Part shown: positions 16,433 through 25,384 of the stretch, piece by piece
How positions within the stretch are numbered: the first letter of the stretch is position 1
Layout of the letters: every line of letters begins with the position of its first letter
Source: Acidimicrobiia bacterium
Lineage (GTDB): Bacteria > Actinomycetota > Acidimicrobiia > Acidimicrobiales > Bin134
Assembly: GCA_022827405.1 (NCBI GenBank)
Contig: JAJDTA010000077.1
Span: 1 to 32,334 of the forward strand
Length of the DNA stretch: 32,334 nucleotides
Reading direction: 5' to 3'
The notes under the pieces: model-generated
Told to the model about the DNA's origin: nothing
The model's input: only the letters and a program-made list of their open reading frames with translations
Databases searched by the model: none
Position numbers and translations under genes: made by a program

Positions 16433-16765
16433 CTAGCTGGCTCGGCGCTCCCGGGTATGGTGCTGGCGGTCGACCCGGCGGGTCTTGGTGCGACGAAGCT
16501 GGCGCTCTAGCTTGGCTATGGCCCGGTCGAGAGCGGCGAACGGCGTCGGTCCGTTGACCCGGCTACGAATGTGATAGCCGTGACCCTCCAGGGTGACCTC
16601 GCAGATATCGGGCTCGGCGATGCGGGGGTTCTTCTCTTCGCTGAACCGGACCGTGGCGTGATCGATGCCCGACAAGTAACGGCTCAGCTTGCCCACCTTT
16701 GTTCGGGTGGTCTCCCCCAGTCTCTGCGACACCTGCATCCCGCTGCTGCTAATGGTCACTTCCAT
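16433..16765 (-). CDS. hpf: Ribosome hibernation promoting factor, short form
   Basis: HPF/RaiA-family proteins bind the 30S decoding centre of idle ribosomes. The 110-residue protein begins MEVTISSSGMQVSQRLGETTRTKVGKL and contains VRFSEEKNPR..EPDICEVTLEGHGYHIRSRV, the beta-alpha fold of this family, then an Arg-rich tail (RRTKTRRVDRQHHTRERR). Actinobacterial HPF at this locus is usually the long form of about 200 residues with a C-terminal dimerisation domain; that domain is missing, and the 112 bases before secA cannot encode it. The ribosome binding site AAAGGGAG is five bases before the ATG. comF ends 23 bases upstream. Confidence 0.88.
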   Translation of the reverse strand: MEVTISSSGMQVSQRLGETTRTKVGKLSRYLSGIDHATVRFSEEKNPRIAEPDICEVTLEGHGYHIRSRVNGPTPFAALDRAIAKLERQLRRTKTRRVDRQHHTRERRAS

Positions 16766-16788
16766 GGCGGCTCCCTTTCGGCTGGGGT

Positions 16789-17418
16789 TTAGTTGTGACT
16801 TCTCATGGTAGCCACACCGGGCGGCCGTTGTGAGGAAGGCAGCGGCGTTGCCCCGGCCACCACCGCGTCCACCCGTTGGGCACCGGCCCGGATCAAGGCC
16901 GAGGCTGCCGCTTGGAGGGTGGCTCCGGTGGTGACCACATCGTCAACCACCAACACCCCGGCCTGTGGCGAGCGCCGGGGAGCAAAGACCGGAGCACAGT
17001 AACGCTGGCTGCGGCTGCGGCCGGTTTGACCAGCGGCGTCAACTCTCTTCAGCAGGGAAATGACGGGCAGACCGGTTTCTCGCCCCACGGCTCGGGCCAA
17101 CAGCTCGGCTTGGTCGAAACCCCGACGGCGGCGGCGGCGGGGCGATGTCGGCGCCCACGTCACAGCGTCGGCAGACAGATCCGAGGGTAGGACACCGGCC
17201 ATGGCCGAAGCCACCCAGCGCACGCATGAACGCTGATTGCGGTACTTGAGCCGGGCCAGCAACTCCCGGCCCGCTCCGACGTAGGCAAAGGCAGCCCACA
17301 AGCCGGACAAGGGCTCGGGTGGGGGCATCTCCCCCACCGCCCGCATTCCAGCCCGGCACCGCCCACACGGCGAAGGCCCCGGCCCTTCGCATCCCGCGCA
17401 CATTTGCAACAACAACAT
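16789..17418 (-). CDS. comF: ComF family protein (phosphoribosyltransferase-like)
   Basis: This 209-residue protein has an N-terminal four-cysteine zinc knuckle (CAGC ... CGRC, residues 7-21) and a C-terminal phosphoribosyltransferase fold with the PRPP loop VLVVDDVVTTGATL. The central GFDQAELLARAVG and TGRSRSQR segments are typical of ComF. In Gram-positive and Haemophilus models ComF supports DNA uptake; in actinobacteria the exact role is unsettled. It heads the comF-hpf-secA order. The ATG at 17418 has AGGG upstream; an ATG at codon 6 is an alternative. Confidence 0.88.
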   Translation of the reverse strand: MLLLQMCAGCEGPGPSPCGRCRAGMRAVGEMPPPEPLSGLWAAFAYVGAGRELLARLKYRNQRSCVRWVASAMAGVLPSDLSADAVTWAPTSPRRRRRRGFDQAELLARAVGRETGLPVISLLKRVDAAGQTGRSRSQRYCAPVFAPRRSPQAGVLVVDDVVTTGATLQAAASALIRAGAQRVDAVVAGATPLPSSQRPPGVATMRSHN

Positions 17419-17483
17419 GACCGCACCCTAAAGACGACCAGTGACACATCCCCTTGGTCCGGCCACGGGCAGCCAACCGGCCA

Positions 17484-18455
17484 TCAAAGAACGCGGTCGC
17501 TGACGCCTTCTTCGGTGATGTAGCCGGTGACTAGTTCGGCCGGCGTGATGTCGAAGGCCCAGTTCTGGGCGGCCATCCCCTCAGGGGCGAGGCGCACTCC
17601 GCCCACCTCCACTACCTCACTGCCGGAGCGCTCCTCCACCACGACCTGCGATCCCGACGCGGTGGCCAGGTCGATAGTGGAGGTGGGGGCGGCCACATAG
17701 AAGGGGACCTCGTGATATCGGGCCAGCACCGCCAGCGAGTAGGTGCCGATCTTGTTGGCCACATCCCCATTGGCCGCGATGCGATCGGCCCCGACGATGG
17801 CCAGGTCAACCTCTCCCGCAGCCATCAGGGAGCCAGCCATGGAATCCACCACCAGCGTTGCCGGGATGCCGAGCTGTTGAAGCTCCCAGGCGGTGAGCCG
17901 GGCGCCCTGGAGCACCGGCCGGGTCTCGTCCACCCACACCGACGGTCGTCGCCCGGCGTCATGCGATGAGCGGATTACGCCCAGCGCGGTCCCCCAGCCG
18001 ACACAGGCCAACGATCCGGTGTTGCAATGGGTGATCACCCGAGCATCGTCGGGCACCACTGCGGTGCCGTGGGCCCCAATGGCCTGGTTGACGGCCACAT
18101 CGTCGGCCGCGATCCGCACCGCCTCGGCCACCGGGTCGGGCGCGGCCAAGGCTCGGTCCACTCCCCAGGCCAGATTCACCGCCGTTGGCCGGGTGGCCTT
18201 CAGCATCGAGGCCACCTCGGACAAGTCCCGGGCTTGCAACGAGGCCAAAGCCACTCCCATAGCTCCGGCGGCGCCCAGCGCCGGCGCTCCCCGAATGGCC
18301 AGGGTGGAGATGAGGTCGCACAGCTTCTCAACGCTGTGCACCTCCACCAGAACAAGCTCGTCGGGGAGCCGCCGCTGGTCGATCAACCGGATGTGGTCGC
18401 CCATCCACTCGATGGTGGGGGGAATGGGTGAGCCCTCAAGCCCCGGCGACGACAT
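17484..18455 (-). CDS. mtnA: S-methyl-5-thioribose-1-phosphate isomerase
   Basis: MtnA turns methylthioribose-1-phosphate into methylthioribulose-1-phosphate in the methionine salvage pathway. The 323-residue protein has the substrate motif TLAIRGAPALGAAGAMGVAL, the catalytic cysteine in HCNTGSLACVGWGTALG, WVDETRPVLQGARLTAWEL, and the catalytic aspartate in IVGADRIAANGDVANKIGTY. These separate it from eIF2B-type relatives. It starts 17 bases after the ahcY stop, so the two are probably one operon handling SAM by-products. The other methionine-salvage genes are not in the window. Confidence 0.95.
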   Translation of the reverse strand: MSSPGLEGSPIPPTIEWMGDHIRLIDQRRLPDELVLVEVHSVEKLCDLISTLAIRGAPALGAAGAMGVALASLQARDLSEVASMLKATRPTAVNLAWGVDRALAAPDPVAEAVRIAADDVAVNQAIGAHGTAVVPDDARVITHCNTGSLACVGWGTALGVIRSSHDAGRRPSVWVDETRPVLQGARLTAWELQQLGIPATLVVDSMAGSLMAAGEVDLAIVGADRIAANGDVANKIGTYSLAVLARYHEVPFYVAAPTSTIDLATASGSQVVVEERSGSEVVEVGGVRLAPEGMAAQNWAFDITPAELVTGYITEEGVSDRVL

Positions 18456-18472
18456 CGCTCAAACAGTCCGAG

Positions 18473-19915
18473 TCAGTACCGGTAGTGGTCGGCCTTGAAC
18501 GGTCCGTCGGCCGACACCCCCATGTAGTCGGCCTGAGCGGGGGTGAGGGTGGTCAGGCGCACACCAAGGGCGTCGAGGTGCAGCCGGGCCACCATCTCAT
18601 CCAGCTCCTTGGGCAGGGTGGTCACGTCGGTGCCGTAGGCCTCGGCGTTGGCGTGCAGCTCCATCTGGGCCAGCACCTGGTTGGTGAAGCTGCACGACAT
18701 CACAAAGCTGGGGTGACCGGTGGCGTTGCCCAGATTCAGCAGGCGCCCCTCCGACAAGACGATCACCGAGTGGCCGTCGGGGAAGACGTACTCGTCCACC
18801 TGGGGCTTGATGTTGATGTGCTGCACATCGGACAAGGCGTTGAGCCCGGCCATATCGATCTCATTGTCGAAGTGGCCGATGTTGCCCACCACGGCCTGGT
18901 GCTTCATCCGGCCCAGGTATTCAGCGCTGATCACGTCCTTGCAGCCGGTGGCGGTGATGAACAAGTCTGCGGTCTCCAGCACATCCTCTAGCCGCTTGAC
19001 CTCGAAGCCCTCCATGGCCGCTTGCAGCGCGCAGATGGGGTCCACCTCGGTGATCACCACCCGGGCGCCCTGGCCCTGTAGCGATTGGGCGCAGCCCTTG
19101 CCCACGTCGCCGTAGCCGCACACCACCGCTGTCTTGCCGCCGATCATCATGTCGGTTCCCCGGTTGATGCCGTCGATCAGCGAGTGCCGACAGCCGTAGA
19201 GGTTGTCGAACTTCTGCTTGGTCACCGAGTTGTTCACGTCGATGGCCGGGAAGCGCAGCGTGCCGTCGGCCTTCATCCGGTAGAGCCGGTGGACGCCGGT
19301 GGTGGTCTCCTCCGACACCCCCCGAACGCCCTGGGCCATGGCGGTCCACAGTCCGGGTTCGCTGCCCAGCGTGCGCCCCAGCAAACGGCGGATCTCGGCT
19401 AAGTCCTCGGAATCGGCCTCATCGGGATCGCCGGCGTCGCCGACAGCCTCGGCGTCGGCCCCCATGTGGACCAAAAGGGTGGCATCGCCGCCGTCGTCCA
19501 AGATGAGATTGGGCCCCCCGCCGTCGGGCCAGCGCAGCACCTTCTCGGTACACCACCAGTACTCCTCCAGGGTCTCCCCTTTCCAGGCATACACCGGAAC
19601 CCCCTGGGGGTCATCAGGGGTGCCGCTGATACCCACCGCCACCGCGGCGGCGGCGGCATCCTGGGTGGAGAAGATGTTGCACGACGCCCAACGCACTTCG
19701 GCTCCCAGCGCGGTGAGGGTCTCGATGAGCACCGCGGTCTGCACGGTCATGTGGAGCGAGCCGGTGATGCGGGCCCCGGCCAGGGGCTGATCGTCGAAGT
19801 GCCGAGCCCTCAGGGCCATCAGACCGGGCATCTCGTGCTCGGCCAGGCGGATCTCCTTGCGGCCGGCCTCAGCCAAGGCCACATCGGCCACTTTGAAATC
19901 GTGCTCAAGGGTCAC
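18473..19915 (-). CDS. ahcY: Adenosylhomocysteinase (SAH hydrolase)
   Basis: This enzyme reversibly splits S-adenosylhomocysteine into adenosine and homocysteine, relieving product inhibition of methyltransferases. The 480-residue protein carries [34 protein letters not shown], the NAD-binding [35 protein letters not shown] and the C-terminal KADHYRY that completes the neighbouring NAD site in the tetramer. It has the insertion typical of the longer actinobacterial form. The GTG start at 19915 is preceded by GGGAGG, a good ribosome binding site. The 76-base upstream gap is too short to hold a full SAH riboswitch. Confidence 0.97.
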   Translation of the reverse strand: MTLEHDFKVADVALAEAGRKEIRLAEHEMPGLMALRARHFDDQPLAGARITGSLHMTVQTAVLIETLTALGAEVRWASCNIFSTQDAAAAAVAVGISGTPDDPQGVPVYAWKGETLEEYWWCTEKVLRWPDGGGPNLILDDGGDATLLVHMGADAEAVGDAGDPDEADSEDLAEIRRLLGRTLGSEPGLWTAMAQGVRGVSEETTTGVHRLYRMKADGTLRFPAIDVNNSVTKQKFDNLYGCRHSLIDGINRGTDMMIGGKTAVVCGYGDVGKGCAQSLQGQGARVVITEVDPICALQAAMEGFEVKRLEDVLETADLFITATGCKDVISAEYLGRMKHQAVVGNIGHFDNEIDMAGLNALSDVQHINIKPQVDEYVFPDGHSVIVLSEGRLLNLGNATGHPSFVMSCSFTNQVLAQMELHANAEAYGTDVTTLPKELDEMVARLHLDALGVRLTTLTPAQADYMGVSADGPFKADHYRY

Positions 19916-19991
19916 CGCGACCCTCCCTTGCTGTTGGGGTTTACTGGCGGACTTTCCCGCTTGAATCTAGGGAGTATGCCGGGCGGAGCCG

Positions 19992-21023
19992 TCATTGGGT
20001 GCGACCGGACAGCGCCTGTCGAGCAGCCACGACGGCGGGTACCGGGCCGGGATCGAGGCCCACCGCGGCGGCCATCTCCAAGGCGGTGATCGACCCCTGG
20101 TACATGAGGTCGAATATCTGGGCCACCGGGCCCTCTCCGGCCGCCTCCACGGTGTAGACCGCGGCCACCACCTCGTCCATCAGGTCGATCATGACGTCGA
20201 AGCCCCGCATCACCTCGGGGTGCTCGTGATCGTGGCGCAGTACCACCATGCTGAACACCTGTCGGGTCAGGTCGCCGTGCTGGCCCCACCCGGCGATCTC
20301 GTTGTGCAGCAGGTCGGGCACGCCGGCGCTGAACGCCGGGGCCTTGGCACTGGTGTTGATCATGTTCTTCCAGTGCCGGGCGGCCACCGACCCCAGGCCT
20401 CCCCCGCCGTAGATCAGCGGCACTGTGCCGGCAAGGCGGCGGGCCCGGGCGGTGGCCGATGTGCGGGCTGCCTCTCGGCGGCTGCGAATCTGGTCCACGG
20501 CAAAGCGCACCCATTGCGATGCGCCGGGGAACAGCTCCATCTGCTCGAGAATGATCATGGGGGCCACGGTCAAAACGCTAAGCCCGGCTCGGGGCGGGTA
20601 GAGCATGGGATCCACCTCGACCAGCGGGGCGCCCCAGGCGTTGGCCATCTTGGCCAGTTGGCCGCCGCCGGTCACTGCCACGACCCGCCCCCCCGCTTCG
20701 GCAGCCAGGGCCGCCGCCTGGACGATCTCCGGAGTGTCGCCGCTGGCAGAGAGAGCGAACACCAAGGTCTGCTCGTCCACATAGGAGGGGGGCTGATAAC
20801 TCTTGACCACCACGATGGGCAAGGGCATGAACGGCCCCGCCGTCACCGCCAGCAGATCGCCGGCGAACCCGCCCGGTCCCATTCCCAGTACCAGCACATT
20901 GGTGATCTCCGAGCGGTCGGGCAGGCCGGGCAAGTCCTTGGTCCGGTCCAGAGCGTCCAGCATCTGCTCGGGCAGGCGATTGACCGCAGGCCACATCCCC
21001 AGAGTGTCTACGCGTTCACTCAT
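19992..21023 (-). CDS. Bifunctional phosphoglucose/phosphomannose isomerase-like SIS protein (TobH type)
   Basis: The 343-residue protein has two SIS sugar-isomerase domains. The first contains VLVLGMGPGGFAGDLL and the sugar-phosphate site FALSASGDTPE; the second contains PLIYGGGGLGSVAARHWKNMINTSAKAPAF and the catalytic-type LLHNEIAGWG. This matches the PGI/PMI family (TobH in actinobacteria), which can interconvert glucose-6-P, fructose-6-P and mannose-6-P in some organisms; whether the actinobacterial forms are active is less clear. It is followed by ahcY and preceded by the Trm112-like gene and manA, the mycobacterial-style arrangement. GGAG lies seven bases before the ATG. Confidence 0.85.
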   Translation of the reverse strand: MSERVDTLGMWPAVNRLPEQMLDALDRTKDLPGLPDRSEITNVLVLGMGPGGFAGDLLAVTAGPFMPLPIVVVKSYQPPSYVDEQTLVFALSASGDTPEIVQAAALAAEAGGRVVAVTGGGQLAKMANAWGAPLVEVDPMLYPPRAGLSVLTVAPMIILEQMELFPGASQWVRFAVDQIRSRREAARTSATARARRLAGTVPLIYGGGGLGSVAARHWKNMINTSAKAPAFSAGVPDLLHNEIAGWGQHGDLTRQVFSMVVLRHDHEHPEVMRGFDVMIDLMDEVVAAVYTVEAAGEGPVAQIFDLMYQGSITALEMAAAVGLDPGPVPAVVAARQALSGRTQ

Positions 21024-21057
21024 CAGCGGCTCCGACCTTCGATACGCGCCGTGTTGC

Positions 21058-21300
21058 TCACGGGGTAAATGTGAAGGGAATGGACTCAGACTCAGCCCTG
21101 GCCATCAGGCGCTCGTGCTCTGGCTCGTCCACGGTATCGGCCTCGTCGATGAGCATGTTGGGGATGTCGTCTTCCACCAGATAGCGGCGGTGCAGGCGGG
21201 GGTTGTAGAGGGCGTCCTCGTCGGAGAAGTACAACAGCGGTCCCTTGTCGTCGGGACAGGCCAAAATCTCAAGAAGTCGGGGGTCCAGAGCCATGGCCAC
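21058..21300 (-). CDS. Trm112-like / UPF0434 zinc-ribbon family protein
   Basis: This 80-residue protein begins with DPRLLEILACPDDKGPLLYF, the opening of the Trm112/YcaR family, and has HRRYLVEDDIPNMLIDEA near the middle, matching the conserved 'YPI.dgIPvlL.dEA' core. Only one of the usual zinc cysteines remains (ACPDDKG in place of CPxCxG), as in many actinobacterial members. Trm112 proteins activate methyltransferases in eukaryotes and archaea; the bacterial role is not settled. The start may be GTG at 21300 or ATG at 21294. It lies between manA and the PGI/PMI gene. Confidence 0.82.
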   Translation of the reverse strand: MAMALDPRLLEILACPDDKGPLLYFSDEDALYNPRLHRRYLVEDDIPNMLIDEADTVDEPEHERLMARAESESIPFTFTP

Positions 21301-21329
21301 AGTCTTACCGATGGGCTGCCCCCGCTGCC

Positions 21330-22490
21330 CTATTCCCGGTGGTTGGTTTGAGCCCGGAACACCAGCCCGGTTCCCGAGATGGCGTACTCACCGGTCCCCG
21401 CCGGCAGCCACACTGCCCCACCGCCGGCGATCTCGCAGCCGGCCGCGCTGACCTGGCCTGACGCGCAGAGCACGATCTCCGGTCCCCTGGAATGGCAGCG
21501 CACCGAGTCGGCCACCTCGATGCGGGTCAGGGCGAAGTCGGGCACGGGGGGGCGAAATGTGAAGTTCGGGCTGTCGGGGATTGTCACCGGCACTTCGTAT
21601 GCCCGGCAGTCAACCACCTCCAAGAGGGCGGGAACATCCACATGCTTGGGGGTGAGGCCGCCCCGCAGCACGTTGTCACTGTTGGCCATGATCTCCACTG
21701 CCACCCCGTGCAGGTACACATGAAGGTTGCCGGCCTCCAGAAAAAGGGCTTGTCCGGGGCTCAGCTCCACCAAGTTCAGCATCAGGGCGATGGCCACGCC
21801 GATGTCGCCGGGATGCTGCTGGCCGATTCGCACTGCCCACTGTCGCTCAGCCAGAAATGGGCCGGGCTGGGAGCAGGATTCCACCACGCGGTGGGCGATT
21901 TCCGCACCGGCCGACGGAGGTCGCTCCAGCAGCCACCGAAGCGCCTTGTCGGCGCGATCTTCCCGCAAAAGGACGATCACCGGTGCTAGATCGGAGACCT
22001 TGAGCGAGTCGAGCAGTTCTGCCGCGGTGCTCGGCGGCCGGAACCCGCAAAATGCGGTGAACGGCTCCAGCGCGCAGATCAGCTCCGGCTTGTGATTGCG
22101 GTCGCGATACGACCGCTGGTCGGCATCGACGGGGATGCCCAGTTCATCCTGGGCATCGAACCCGGCCTGGGCTTGCCGGCGGGTGGGGTGAGCCTGGAGC
22201 GAGAGTGGCTGGTCCACGGCCAAGATCTTGAGCAAGAAGGGCAGTTCATCGCCGAAAGACCGGACAGTTTCCGCCCCCAACTCGCCTACCGGGTCAGCGG
22301 CGATCACCCCGTCGAGCGAGAGGTCCTCCCCGTCGCGTAGCAGGCTCGACGGTCCCCGGTGGTGGGCGCCCAGCCACAGCTCAGCCTGGGGCTCGCCGGT
22401 GGGCGGCTCCCCCATGATCCGGGGCAGTGCCTCCCGCGACCCCCATGCGTAGCGCTGCACCGTCCCGCGCAGCACGCCCGGCTTGCTCAC
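21330..22490 (-). CDS. manA: Mannose-6-phosphate isomerase, class I
   Basis: ManA converts fructose-6-P and mannose-6-P, feeding GDP-mannose for glycans. It is a zinc cupin of about 386 residues. It has LRGTVQRYAWGSREALP at the N-terminus, AELWLGAHHRGPS, the zinc-binding LSLQAHPTRRQAQAGF, NHKPELICALEPFTAFCGFRP and GNLHVYLHGVAVEIMANSDNVLRGGLTPKHVDV. I place the start at GTG 22490, just before the conserved opening; the frame can be extended to a TTG at 22535, which would overlap the CPBP gene, but those residues do not look like the family. A second sugar-phosphate isomerase (PGI/PMI) lies two genes downstream. Confidence 0.92.
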   Translation of the reverse strand: MSKPGVLRGTVQRYAWGSREALPRIMGEPPTGEPQAELWLGAHHRGPSSLLRDGEDLSLDGVIAADPVGELGAETVRSFGDELPFLLKILAVDQPLSLQAHPTRRQAQAGFDAQDELGIPVDADQRSYRDRNHKPELICALEPFTAFCGFRPPSTAAELLDSLKVSDLAPVIVLLREDRADKALRWLLERPPSAGAEIAHRVVESCSQPGPFLAERQWAVRIGQQHPGDIGVAIALMLNLVELSPGQALFLEAGNLHVYLHGVAVEIMANSDNVLRGGLTPKHVDVPALLEVVDCRAYEVPVTIPDSPNFTFRPPVPDFALTRIEVADSVRCHSRGPEIVLCASGQVSAAGCEIAGGGAVWLPAGTGEYAISGTGLVFRAQTNHRE

Positions 22491-22527
22491 AACCTCAACG
22501 TAAACACAAAGAACCCCGCGGTGCCCC

Positions 22528-23340
22528 TCAAGCAAGCCAGATCAGATTGATCACCGCGATCAGATTGAAGCCCACGTGGGCCCAGATGGCCGGTCCCAGC
22601 CGCTTGTATCGCTTCACCAGCAAAGCGGCGATGATTCCGAAGACCACGAGAGCGGGAAACTGAAGGAGTTGGAAGTGCACAGCCCCAAAGACCAACGAAG
22701 ACACCAGCACCCCTGCCACCGGTCCCCATTTCCGCTCGAAAGCCCGCAAGGTGAGCCCCCTGAAGAACAGCTCCTCGAAGATGGGCGCCCCCACCACCAC
22801 CCCCAGCATCACCAGGGCGATGTCGCCGGGGGAGGCGGCCCGGTCGGTGATCTGGCGGGCGGCCTCGCTCACGTCGAAATCGAAGAACTGCTGGAACGGC
22901 GCATAGATGAGCCACACCACGACGATCTGGGCGAAAACGCCCACGGCCAGCCCCACAGGGATATCTGAGACCTTCATCGACCAGCCGAAGTCTCGGCGCA
23001 AGCCGTTGCCCCGAAAAGCGGCTGCCACCACCGCAGTAAGCCCCAGCCCAGCCCATAGCCCAAGCTGTCCTACCGGCAGAGTCCACAGCGGCAGCGCCGG
23101 GTCGCTGCGTTCCACGCCGAGGTGGTCGCCCAATCCGTAACGACCGACGTACGACCCTGTACCCGTCTCCCCGCCGGTATCCAGATCGAACGCCGCCAGC
23201 ATGGCAATCAAGACCACGACAGCTGCTATCCACGAGATCACCAGGCCGATGAACACATCGGGCAGACCCCAGCGGATCTCCCGCACTTTGCTCTGATCGT
23301 TGGTCGCCACCGGCCAGCAGCGTAATGGTGACTTTGTCAC
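22528..23340 (-). CDS. CPBP family intramembrane metalloprotease
   Basis: The 270-residue protein has about six to eight hydrophobic segments and the CPBP (Abi/Rce1-like) motifs: PIFEELFFRGLTLRAFER with the Glu pair at 189-190, FGAVHFQLLQFPALVVFG, and a late AHVGFNLIAV. These supply the Glu and His residues of the membrane-embedded metal site. Members process or inspect membrane proteins; the substrate here is unknown. The first residues from GTG 23340 overlap a palindrome, and a later GTG at 23310 could be the true start. It is the first gene of the long minus-strand run and is divergent from ftsH. Confidence 0.85.
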   Translation of the reverse strand: MTKSPLRCWPVATNDQSKVREIRWGLPDVFIGLVISWIAAVVVLIAMLAAFDLDTGGETGTGSYVGRYGLGDHLGVERSDPALPLWTLPVGQLGLWAGLGLTAVVAAAFRGNGLRRDFGWSMKVSDIPVGLAVGVFAQIVVVWLIYAPFQQFFDFDVSEAARQITDRAASPGDIALVMLGVVVGAPIFEELFFRGLTLRAFERKWGPVAGVLVSSLVFGAVHFQLLQFPALVVFGIIAALLVKRYKRLGPAIWAHVGFNLIAVINLIWLA

Positions 23341-23341
23341 C
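23327..23341. promoter_or_regulatory. Palindrome in the CPBP-ftsH divergent region (possible operator)
   Basis: GGTGAC-TTT-GTCACC is a perfect 6+6 inverted repeat. It overlaps the predicted -35 element of ftsH and the first codons of the CPBP protein if that protein starts at 23340. A repressor or activator site serving both directions is possible but unproven. Confidence 0.3.
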
Positions 23342-23356
23342 GAGCCCTCGTAGAAT
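23328..23356 (+). promoter_or_regulatory. ftsH promoter, predicted leaderless start
   Basis: GTGACT (23328-23333) lies 17 bases before TAGAAT (23351-23356; five of six to TATAAT). Seven bases after the end of the -10 box is 23363, the A of the ftsH ATG. No Shine-Dalgarno sequence lies in the six bases between. The layout predicts a leaderless mRNA, common in actinobacteria. Confidence 0.5.
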
Positions 23357-23362
23357 TGTCCA

Positions 23363-25384
23363 ATGGCCTCTCCCCCGCCGCCACCTCCTCCGCCGCCCGA
23401 GCGGCGAGACCCCGAGCGCGGTCCGGGTCAGCAGCAGGCCCCACAGAGCCGGATGCCCCGCTGGGTGTGGTTCATCGTGCTCGGGCTCTTGGCCGCATTG
23501 CTGTTCTCCAACGTCTTTCGCAGCGAGGACAAGGGCGAGGAGGTCTCCTTCCGGGCCTTCGTCGACTCAGCCCAGCTCAATCAGATCGAAGAAGCGGAGT
23601 ACAACAACAACACCGGCGAGATCAAGGGCACGATGGCGGACGGTGCCAAGTTCCACACCACCGGGCCGGTCCCGCTGCCCGAACAAGTTGAGGAGGAGTT
23701 GAGGCTCAACATCTTGACGTTCGAGTTCCACACCCCCCGCAGCAGTTTCTGGGCCGCCATTTGGCCCTTGCTCATCCCAATTGGGTTCATCTTCTTGATC
23801 TTCTGGTGGTTCCAGCGCCGGGCCCAGGGACAGATGAGTGGGATTATGTCCATCGGCCGCTCCAAGGCCAAGACCTACACCACCGAGCGGCCCGGAACCA
23901 CCTTTGAGGATGTGGCCGGCTACGAGGGGGTCAAAAAGGAGATCGTCGAGGTCGTCGACTTCCTCAAGCACCCCGACAAATTCGCCCAGATCGGTGCCCG
24001 CATCCCCAAAGGCGTGCTGCTCGTGGGGCCACCGGGCACCGGCAAGACGCTCATTGCCCGTGCCGTGGCCGGCGAAGCCGGGGTGCCGTTCTTGTCGGTC
24101 ACCGGGTCGGACTTCATGGAGATGTTCGTCGGCGTGGGGGCCAGCCGGGTGCGGGACCTGTTCCTGTCGGCCCGCAAGATGGGCCGGGCCATCATCTTCA
24201 TCGATGAAATCGACTCCATCGGCCGCAAGCGGGGTGCTGGGCTCGGCGGCGGCCACGACGAGCGGGAGCAGACCCTCAACCAAATGCTGTCGGAGATGGA
24301 CGGTTTCGAGGCCACCGAGGGCATTGTCATGATGGCGGCCACCAACCGGCCCGACATCTTGGATCCGGCGTTGCTGCGGCCGGGACGGTTCGACCGCCAG
24401 GTGGTGGTTCCGCTGCCCGAGGCCGACGACCGGCTGCAAATCCTCAATGTCCATGTCCGGTCCAAGAAGATCGCCGCCGACGTAGACCTCCCCCTGATCG
24501 CCCGGGGATCACCGGGAATGAGCGGGGCTGACCTCGCCAATTTGGTGAACGAGGCGGCGTTGTTCGCGGTGCGCAGCGATTCGGATCAGATCCGCATGAT
24601 CCACTTTGAGAACGCCCGCGACCGGGTGCTGATGGGCCAGCGGCGGGAGTCGATGGTCATGTCGGAGGAGGAGCGGCAGATCACCGCCTACCACGAGGCC
24701 GGCCATGCGGTGTGCGCCGTGGTGCTGCCCCACGCCGACCCACTGCACAAGGTAACCATCATTCCCCGGGGCATGGCCTTGGGGGTGACCATGACCCTTC
24801 CTGAGGAAGACCGTCACACCCTCCGGCGCAACTACCTCGAGGACATGCTGGTCATGCGCATGGGCGGGCGCATCGCCGAAGAGCTGGTGTTCGGCGTTTC
24901 GTCCAGCGGTGCGGCCGACGACTTGGCCGGATCCACCGAATTCGCCCGGCGCATGGTGCGCGAATGGGGCATGAGCGACCGCATTGGGCCGATGGCTTGG
25001 CGAAGCTCGGGACAGGTGTTCTTGGGCGACGAGATGATGACCAGCCGGGAATATAGCGACGAGACTGCCCGAGTTATCGATGAGGAAGTGGCTGAGATTC
25101 TGCGGACCCAGGAGAACCGGTGCCGGGAGGTGCTTTCCAAGCATCGCAACGGCCTTGACCTGGTGGCCCGGGCTTTGCTGGAGCACGAGACGATCTCTGG
25201 TGATGAAGTCGGCCGGCTGGTTGAGCTGGGCACCGAAGGCCCCATTGAAGATCCCCGAGACGTGATCGGCGCTGCTCTGAGTTCTCGGAGCACGGCGGCA
25301 ACGCGAGGCTCGGCTGCGACCACCGCAGCTTCGGCGGCCGACATGGAGGAGCCTGACGCCCCGGAGTCGTGGCCCGCACCCTGA
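23363..25384 (+). CDS. ftsH: ATP-dependent zinc metalloprotease FtsH
   Basis: FtsH is a membrane-anchored hexameric AAA+ protease that degrades misfolded or regulated membrane and cytosolic proteins. The 673-residue protein has a Pro-rich N-terminus (nine prolines in a row), TM1 near 34-50, an extracytoplasmic FtsH-Ext domain, TM2 near 130-150, Walker A GPPGTGKT (222-229), Walker [12 protein letters not shown], the second region of homology [20 protein letters not shown], and the zinc motif HEAGH (444-448). The C-terminal tail is Ala/Ser-rich. The start is supported by a -10 box exactly spaced for a leaderless transcript. The next gene overlaps its end by 16 bases. Confidence 0.97.
   Translation: MASPPPPPPPPPERRDPERGPGQQQAPQSRMPRWVWFIVLGLLAALLFSNVFRSEDKGEEVSFRAFVDSAQLNQIEEAEYNNNTGEIKGTMADGAKFHTTGPVPLPEQVEEELRLNILTFEFHTPRSSFWAAIWPLLIPIGFIFLIFWWFQRRAQGQMSGIMSIGRSKAKTYTTERPGTTFEDVAGYEGVKKEIVEVVDFLKHPDKFAQIGARIPKGVLLVGPPGTGKTLIARAVAGEAGVPFLSVTGSDFMEMFVGVGASRVRDLFLSARKMGRAIIFIDEIDSIGRKRGAGLGGGHDEREQTLNQMLSEMDGFEATEGIVMMAATNRPDILDPALLRPGRFDRQVVVPLPEADDRLQILNVHVRSKKIAADVDLPLIARGSPGMSGADLANLVNEAALFAVRSDSDQIRMIHFENARDRVLMGQRRESMVMSEEERQITAYHEAGHAVCAVVLPHADPLHKVTIIPRGMALGVTMTLPEEDRHTLRRNYLEDMLVMRMGGRIAEELVFGVSSSGAADDLAGSTEFARRMVREWGMSDRIGPMAWRSSGQVFLGDEMMTSREYSDETARVIDEEVAEILRTQENRCREVLSKHRNGLDLVARALLEHETISGDEVGRLVELGTEGPIEDPRDVIGAALSSRSTAATRGSAATTAASAADMEEPDAPESWPAP

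Noticed and set aside
19916-19991. SAH riboswitch upstream of ahcY
   Set aside because: The gap is only 76 bases and shows no conserved pseudoknot layout; a plain ribosome binding site (GGGAGG) accounts for the end of it.
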